This document shows, one piece after another, positions 59,409 through 64,000 of a stretch of DNA of 64,000 bases. Position numbers and translations under genes: made by a program. This stretch comes from Bacillota bacterium (GTDB taxonomy: Bacteria > Bacillota > Clostridia > Lachnospirales > Bianqueaceae). A model generated the notes under the pieces. It saw only the letters and a list, made by a program, of their open reading frames with translations, searched no databases and had not been told where the DNA came from. How positions within the stretch are numbered: the first letter of the stretch is position 1; the number at the start of each line of letters is the position of its first letter. Where the stretch lies: positions 59,195 through 123,194 of the forward strand of contig JAFRZE010000067.1 of NCBI GenBank assembly GCA_017442735.1, written 5' to 3'.

Positions 59409-60046
59409 TTCTGCTCCTTGTCTCCAAGATACCAATAATCGCAGTACGGACTGCCGGTCGCAACAGTGTGTTCCCGAAAAAGATGAGCATGAATCAGCGA
59501 CGCGGTCAAGTAATCAAAATCACACAAGACGGGCATGATCTCTGTATAGCCGTGTTTTCTTGCAAAATCCGCCAGCGGACAGCTTACGAGATCGAAGGCA
59601 ATACCCTTCTCACGTCCACGAGGATTCATCTCGATCCGCCAGCTGTTGCCCCATTCGCCCCGATCCAGCTTTTCGTCCGACGTTGCCTTGTATTTTTCGT
59701 ACCGGGCTCGAAGCTTTCGCTGATTTCGCGGCTTGTTGAAATCCACCAGTGCGCTGAACAGCGGAATGTGCTTCGGCATGCGCTCCGTCATGAGTGCCCT
59801 CAGCTTTTCGGGTGTCAATTTTCGACCATCGGCTTCGTAGAACGCGAATACTGCGAGCGCCATATACAGATTGCTGCTCATCCTGTTCGCCTTACCGCCG
59901 ATATCGGGAGCTTCATCCACAAAGCGCCGGTAGTAGGCAAGCGTCTCCCTCCAGATACGCCTGGCTTCGCTTCCGCCGTATTCCTTTTTGAGGTATTTCC
60001 ATACCGCCCCTCGGATGAAGAACGGATAAGGCCTGAACTCCGCCAT
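59405..60046 (-). CDS. ATC-hydrolase family protein 1 (L-2-amino-thiazoline-4-carboxylate hydrolase-like)
   Basis: A 213-residue protein. Its C-terminal half carries SCPLADFARKHGY, then IMPVLCDFDY and SPYCDYW, a Cys/His/Asp pattern shared with the paralogue at 60581-61255. I recognise the family as ATC_hydrolase, named for the step opening aminothiazoline carboxylate on the way to cysteine. Many family members in gut bacteria have no known substrate. The ATG at 60046 is chosen for AGGTGA upstream and lies 5 nt after the SRPBCC stop. Confidence 0.75.
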   Translation of the reverse strand: MAEFRPYPFFIRGAVWKYLKKEYGGSEARRIWRETLAYYRRFVDEAPDIGGKANRMSSNLYMALAVFAFYEADGRKLTPEKLRALMTERMPKHIPLFSALVDFNKPRNQRKLRARYEKYKATSDEKLDRGEWGNSWRIEMNPRGREKGIAFDLVSCPLADFARKHGYTEIMPVLCDFDYLTASLIHAHLFREHTVATGSPYCDYWYLGDKEQK

Positions 60047-60051
60047 CTCGA

Positions 60052-60495
60052 TCACCTCGCCGTTTTTGCTTGCAGCAGCCGAATCCATTTCCGCTGCCGG
60101 TGCGCATAGAAAGCCTTTGCCCAGAGCCATACGAACACTGTCTTCCAGCCCGCATGGATCTCTACTTCGTCAGTGTATTTCGTTCGATCTCCCAAATCTT
60201 CCAGTGTAATCAGATGATCCCAGACAGGAACGTGCTTGTTGTGTTCTCTGCTCTGTATTCCGCTTTGATCGAGCTTTTCAATCCGGATGGTGTGAATACC
60301 GAATGGAATGAACCCAAAAAGTCTGAAACGATAAGAAGAAATTGCTCCTTCCCTCCATGAAAAGTTGTTGTTATCCTCCACGGGCGTAAATGTCGCATAC
60401 GGAGCGGCAATATACTGGAGCGTTTCCAATCGCTGCAGGCGGGCAAATATTTCTTCCCGGGAGGCCGGAAATATAGATGACTTTCGAACGATCAT
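60052..60495 (-). CDS. SRPBCC (START/Bet v 1-like) domain protein
   Basis: A 147-residue helix-grip protein recognised by the start MIVRKSSIFPASREEIFARL and the closing long amphipathic helix with KRKW-like basic residues. The central part alternates as beta strands (YRFRLFGFIPFGIHTIRIE, KYTDEVEIHAGWKTVFVW). The family binds hydrophobic ligands in a cavity. Ligand unknown. The ATG at 60495 follows GGAGCGGTGAT. Its position between two ATC-hydrolase-like genes suggests a shared small-molecule pathway. Confidence 0.7.
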   Translation of the reverse strand: MIVRKSSIFPASREEIFARLQRLETLQYIAAPYATFTPVEDNNNFSWREGAISSYRFRLFGFIPFGIHTIRIEKLDQSGIQSREHNKHVPVWDHLITLEDLGDRTKYTDEVEIHAGWKTVFVWLWAKAFYAHRQRKWIRLLQAKTAR

Positions 60496-60580
60496 ATCAC
60501 CGCGCTCCAATCCACGTTTCATTCCATGATGTCGCACAGCCGCCAAGCGTATCCGCCAAAGCTTCTGCACAACTTGTCAC

Positions 60581-61255
60581 TCAGTCGTTGTACCAATATC
60601 CTTTATCATCCATTTTCTTCGGATGCTCTTTTGCTTCTGCAGATTTGTCACCTACGATCCAGTAATCGCAGACGTCGCTATTGGCGCAGGTGTGCTTACG
60701 GATCAATGCGGCATTGATATACTCCATTGCCGGGTAGTCGCTATTGCAAAACGCGGGCATAATACCCAGATACCCATGCGCTTTAGCAAATTCCGCAATT
60801 GGGCATCTGTCGAACCTGTAACGGACGCCATCCTTACTGTAAGGCTCTACCTTCATGATATAGCCGCCCTCTCTGCCTTCGTCCGTCTTTGCAATCATTT
60901 TAAAGACCAGATGAAGAATCCTTCGGAGAAACGGCTTGTTTGCATTAACTATACCAGCCATTTTCTTGAACTCCGGCAGAAAAACCTCACAGTTCATCTC
61001 ATAGAGTTCATCCAGGCTCGGTTCGCGATTAAGTGCCTCATAATAGGCAAACAGAGAAATACAGTCATAGGTGCCGCCCGGACCGTTGTGGCGGCTCTTC
61101 TTTCCACCGAAATCAGGCAGGTCTTTAAGGAACGTGTCATACTGAGCGAGAATCTTCTTCCAGTAGCTGTCTGCCTCTGCCTCAGCAAATCTCGAAGATA
61201 GGTGCTTTTTCATAATGGTTTCCATTTCCCTGGATATGGGGAGATGTTTGTTCAT
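60581..61255 (-). CDS. ATC-hydrolase family protein 2
   Basis: A 224-residue paralogue of the protein at 59405-60046. Shared blocks are DRCPIAEFAKAHGY, IMPAFCNSDY, an ALIRKHT helix and SDVCDYWIVGDK. Three cysteines and one His are conserved between the two copies, so these are the likely functional residues. The ATG at 61255 follows CAGGAGC by 11 nt. Gaps to neighbours are 85 nt and 31 nt. Substrate unknown. Confidence 0.72.
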   Translation of the reverse strand: MNKHLPISREMETIMKKHLSSRFAEAEADSYWKKILAQYDTFLKDLPDFGGKKSRHNGPGGTYDCISLFAYYEALNREPSLDELYEMNCEVFLPEFKKMAGIVNANKPFLRRILHLVFKMIAKTDEGREGGYIMKVEPYSKDGVRYRFDRCPIAEFAKAHGYLGIMPAFCNSDYPAMEYINAALIRKHTCANSDVCDYWIVGDKSAEAKEHPKKMDDKGYWYND

Positions 61256-61286
61256 GTGTTCCAATGCTCCTGATAAAATGCTATGC

Positions 61287-62156
61287 TTACCAAGCCCTCT
61301 TGACCCAGTCAAGCAGTTCCTTCTTCAATGTCTCCCGATCCGTTTCGCATTCTTTCGGGTGCTGACGCTCTGTCTTGAATGACATCTTATAAACAAGGGG
61401 AAGCTCCGTCAACATGGCATGGCTCATGTGCTCGAAGGCGATGTGCCTGTGCGGATAAGGAAAGTCGATCTCCGCCAGCTTCCGCTCCATCAGGGTCGCG
61501 CTTTCGTATGACGGCCATACCTCGTCGTGCTTTGAGGACAGCAGCAGTATCGGCGCTTTGATTCTTTCGATCGGAATGACAGCCTCCGGAGTCACATCCT
61601 TATCCCGGTTGAATGAGATGATGTGAAGCTCCTTCTCTTTCAGGAGCACGCTCAACAGGTTGAACGACCGGCTGCGATAAGGCGCGTAGGGCAGTTCCTT
61701 CCCCCGATAACTCCAACAGGAAGTGCCGGACGGCCCTTTGCTCTTTCCGCTGCCGGACAGGCCCTCGCTGACAAAGTGGGATGGGACCCGCGCAATCACA
61801 CAGGAAAGCTCCGGGAACATGGTCGCGGCGACAAGCGCCATCTCGCTGCCTTTTGACATACCGTCGATGCCGATCCACTCATAGCCCTGCTTTTTCAGCC
61901 AGACGATGGCATGCTCAACGTACTCCACCGGCACACGGGACAGATCCTTCGGGGTCTGTCTTGTCTTGAACAGGGCAAGAGCCAATGAGGGGAAGCCGTT
62001 CTCGTGATAGAAGTGTGCCGCCTGCCGGGTCAGCTTTATGCCGCCGTTGGAGCCGGACTTCACGATCAATACCTTGTCCTTTCTACCGTTCCCGGGATAC
62101 AAGACTCCCTCGAACCCGTCTGTCTGTACATTCGCCCTTTTCATCTGAACGCTCAT
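61287..62156 (-). CDS. Alpha/beta hydrolase, acyl-CoA thioesterase (BAAT)-like
   Basis: A 289-residue alpha/beta hydrolase. The nucleophile elbow GMSKG places Ser101, an acid is likely in SSKHDEVW near 207 and the His in FEHMSHAM near 245. It resembles the C-terminal catalytic domain of bile-acid-CoA:amino-acid transferase/acyl-CoA thioesterases, without their N-terminal domain. It is the first gene of the minus-strand cluster. The start is M1 behind AGGTC, and M5 is an alternative. Actual ester or thioester substrate not known. Confidence 0.75.
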   Translation of the reverse strand: MSVQMKRANVQTDGFEGVLYPGNGRKDKVLIVKSGSNGGIKLTRQAAHFYHENGFPSLALALFKTRQTPKDLSRVPVEYVEHAIVWLKKQGYEWIGIDGMSKGSEMALVAATMFPELSCVIARVPSHFVSEGLSGSGKSKGPSGTSCWSYRGKELPYAPYRSRSFNLLSVLLKEKELHIISFNRDKDVTPEAVIPIERIKAPILLLSSKHDEVWPSYESATLMERKLAEIDFPYPHRHIAFEHMSHAMLTELPLVYKMSFKTERQHPKECETDRETLKKELLDWVKRAW

Positions 62157-62165
62157 AGTATCGAC

Positions 62166-62304
62166 CTATGACAAAACCTTTCTGATTTCACACAGATAAT
62201 CGTCGGTTTCCCGGATCATTTTCTGCCCGTGGCCATATCCTTCAAAGATCCGCTCCTCATAGTCTGTAATGTGCTTCTTCAGGATCTCATGCGACTTTCT
62301 GGCA
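62166..62304 (-). pseudogene. C-terminal fragment of a gene broken by a phage-type sequence
   Basis: On the minus strand a frame ends at the stop 62166-62168 and reads back KSHEILKKHITDYEERIF and then EGYGHGQKMIRETDDY with a helical, charged character. Similar-looking sequence stops at about 62300, where a plus-strand phage-like gene begins in a different composition. Family not recognised. It could be a regulator or the tail of the split SIR2 gene. Confidence 0.4.
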
Positions 62305-62305
62305 T

Positions 62306-63787
62306 ATGAAGAAGAAAATCGTATTTCTGCCCTATGACTTCGATACGGCCATAGGGATCAACAATGAAGGCGCACTCGTCTTCTCCTACAATCTGGAGGA
62401 CATCGACCAGACGGAAGGCGGCGCTGATGTGTTCAACGGGCAGCAGAGCGTTCTGTGGAAGAACGTCCGCGCTGCCTTTTTTGATGAGCTCAAGGCAATG
62501 TATCAGCAGCTCCGCTCCACCGGCGCTCTTTCCTATGAGAAGGCCGAGCGAATGTTTGAAGAGCATCAGGCCAAGTGGCCGGAAGCCATCTTCAACGAGG
62601 ATGCCTGGTTCAAATACCTCGCGCCGCTGGTGGAGAAAGGCAACGGTTCGTACCTTGCCATGCTGCAGGGAAGCAAAGCCGAGCAACGGAAATGGTGGCT
62701 ATATAACCGCTTCCGCTACATGGACTCGAAGTACAACGCCGGGGACAGCCTGTCGGACGTCATCACGGTCCGTGGCTATGCCAAAGCAAACATCACAGTC
62801 ACCCCGTATGCCGACGTGTATGCCAGCATCAAGTACGGCTCCTATCTGGTCCAGACAAGAGCCGCAAGAAACTATCCGAGCACACTGCCATGCCCGCTGG
62901 ACAACGTAAACGACACCGAGATTTATATCTACAGTGCCTCCCAGCTGGCAGACGTGGGCGACTTGTCCGGCCTGATGGTTGGCTATGCGGATTTCTCCAA
63001 GGCGCTGAAGCTCCAGCGGCTGAAGCTGGGCGATGCCTCCGCTGCCTATTCCAACGGCAACATGACCGAGCTTTACCTCGGCAACAATGAACTGCTGCGG
63101 ACGGTCGACGTTCGCAACTGTCCCAACCTGACACAGGCAGTCGACCTTTCCGGCTGCAGCAATTTGGAGCATGTATACTTCGACGGCACGGCCATTACCG
63201 GTCTGGAGCTGCCCAACGGCGGCATCCTGAAGACGCTGCACCTACCAGCCTCCATGACCAACCTGACGATCCTGAACCAGTCGGCGATCACGGAGTTCTC
63301 CATTCCATCGTATGAGAATCTCTCTACGGTCCGGCTGGAGAATGTCTCCGATACCGTGAACAGCCGGGAGATCATCGCGCACCTCGCACCCGGTTCCCGT
63401 CTGAGACTGACGGGTATCCGCTGGGAGATGGACAGCCTCAATGCAGTCCTGCAGCTGTACGATCAACTGGATACGCTGCGTGGTCTGGATGAAAACGGCG
63501 GCAACCTCGATAAGGCACAGGTTTCCGGTGTGATCATCCTGCCGGATGTGACCAGTGATCAGATCCGCGAATTGAAAGCCCGGTACGGGGATATCAATAT
63601 CACGGCTCCGAGCATCACCTACAATGTCCGCTTCTTTGACTGCACGAACCCGAATCCGATCTATACGACGCAGGTCATCGGCGGCGAGGACGTGCAGGAC
63701 CCGGTGGCGGCAAAGCTCATCAACGTGCCCTATAGTACCTGCCCGGCGCTGCCTTCAATATCGTTTCCGACATCATTTGCAGCGTAG
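62306..63787 (+). pseudogene. Fragment of a phage-type structural protein with CotH-like and repeat regions
   Basis: The frame of 493 codons begins without a ribosome site at a junction and ends in about 17 junction codons. Residues 1-200 contain FLPYDFDTAIGINNEGAL, reminiscent of CotH-kinase-like proteins of Clostridia phages. Residues 230-350 form leucine-rich-like repeats (LYLGNNELLRTVDVRNCPNL, LSGCSNLEHVYFDG). Codons are richer in GC than in the surrounding genes, a sign of separate origin. Both ends appear truncated (about 62300 and 63735), so it is unlikely to be functional. Confidence 0.6.
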
Positions 63788-63911
63788 ATACAATATTCAT
63801 GTGCTGCATATCGGGAATCCCTGCAGTAACGGAAACACCGGCTCCTGTAACTGCAACGCTATAACTGCTCTCATTGATCCATGATTGCAGAGTTTTAAGC
63901 TGATCATCCAT
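63720..63911 (-). pseudogene. N-terminal fragment of a SIR2-family protein
   Basis: 63 codons from the ATG at 63911. The NAD-binding signature VAVTGAGVSVTAGIPD (residues about 19-34) is the start of a sirtuin Rossmann fold. The frame reaches the junction with the phage-type sequence near 63735 and stops at once, so the catalytic His and Zn domain are missing. It begins 5 nt after the upstream stop. Confidence 0.7.
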
Positions 63912-63916
63912 ATGGA

Positions 63917-64000
63917 TCACACCCATTCAAAGCTATCTTTTCCCGCTCCCAGTTCAAAGTGGTATTTCACAAGACCGGTATCCACGCCGGTAAAGATTCC
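63917..64000 (-). CDS. C-terminal part of an unidentified protein (truncated by the window edge)
   Basis: The final 27 codons of a minus-strand gene ending FELGAGKDSFEWV and a TGA at 63917-63919, just upstream of the SIR2 fragment. An operon with the SIR2 gene is likely. Too short to name. Confidence 0.5.
   Translation of the reverse strand, partial: GIFTGVDTGLVKYHFELGAGKDSFEWV

Noticed and set aside
62279..62686. 135-codon minus-strand frame at the phage-type junction
   Set aside because: It spans the junction and lies antisense to the phage-type gene; no recognisable domain.

Overview
The window looks like a chromosomal segment of an anaerobic Bacillota, most likely class Clostridia near Lachnospiraceae/Eubacteriales. 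Gene order supports this: radC-mreBCD-mrdA-rodA-mgsA-TIGR03960-TIGR03936-rng, then the rplU-prp-rpmA-obgE-yhbY-yqeK-rsfS set, and mrnC-rlmB-sigH. The gene content fits too: Rnf-type subunits, PPi-type phosphofructokinase, a long-form PRPP synthetase, Prp with an N-terminally extended L27, and an apparently class A RNase P RNA. Promoters are of the TTGACA-N17-TATAAT type, and many genes use TTG/GTG starts behind strong Shine-Dalgarno sites. No sequence search was possible, so the taxonomy is an inference.

Layout. 0-5.3 kb: malQ, a tRNA-Thr(CGU) on the minus strand, PPi-type phosphofructokinase, and a minus-strand pair (anmK plus a serine hydrolase) for muropeptide recycling. 5.3-9.1 kb: a plus-strand run of GNAT, mrnC, rlmB, sigH and an RluA-family pseudouridine synthase. 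9.1-10.3 kb: two small minus-strand genes (P-loop protein, C39-like protein). 10.4-23.9 kb: plus-strand rnfC-rnfD, then the elongation/cell-wall operon (radC, mreBCD, mrdA, rodA), a methylglyoxal-synthase-like gene, two radical-SAM family genes and a short rng. 23.8-29.5 kb: the same conserved block continues but inverted (xerS-like, ttcA, rsfS, yqeK, yhbY, obgE, rpmA, prp, rplU). Between rplU and lexA lies an apparent small RNA gene with its own promoter and terminator. 29.8-36.7 kb: lexA, PRPP synthetase, a membrane protein, a fumarate-reductase-like flavoprotein, tpiA and pgk. 36.8-47.6 kb: a long minus-strand array with GH125 mannosidase, asparaginase, mscL, two nagA genes, a Gfo/Idh oxidoreductase, a D,D-carboxypeptidase, a degenerate M50-like membrane protein, an RlmL-type methyltransferase, folA and thyA. 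47.8-57.9 kb: a sugar isomerase-like gene, rnpB, manA, apt, recJ, secF, secD, an ABC-F protein, a HAD phosphatase and an EEP hydrolase.

From about 58 kb the sequence becomes accessory and mosaic. It holds remnants of methyltransferase-like genes, a 19-bp-period repeat block, and a five-gene minus-strand cluster (alpha/beta hydrolase, two paralogous ATC-hydrolase-family proteins, an SRPBCC protein and a metallo-beta-lactamase-fold hydrolase). Beyond that a fragment of a phage-type structural gene lies between fragments of two minus-strand genes, one of them a SIR2-family gene.

The main points for follow-up are the lexA-rplU small RNA, the methylglyoxal synthase homologue lacking three active-site residues, the orphan rnfCD pair, the ATC-hydrolase cluster with its flanking repeats, and the inversion of the rplU-xerS block.
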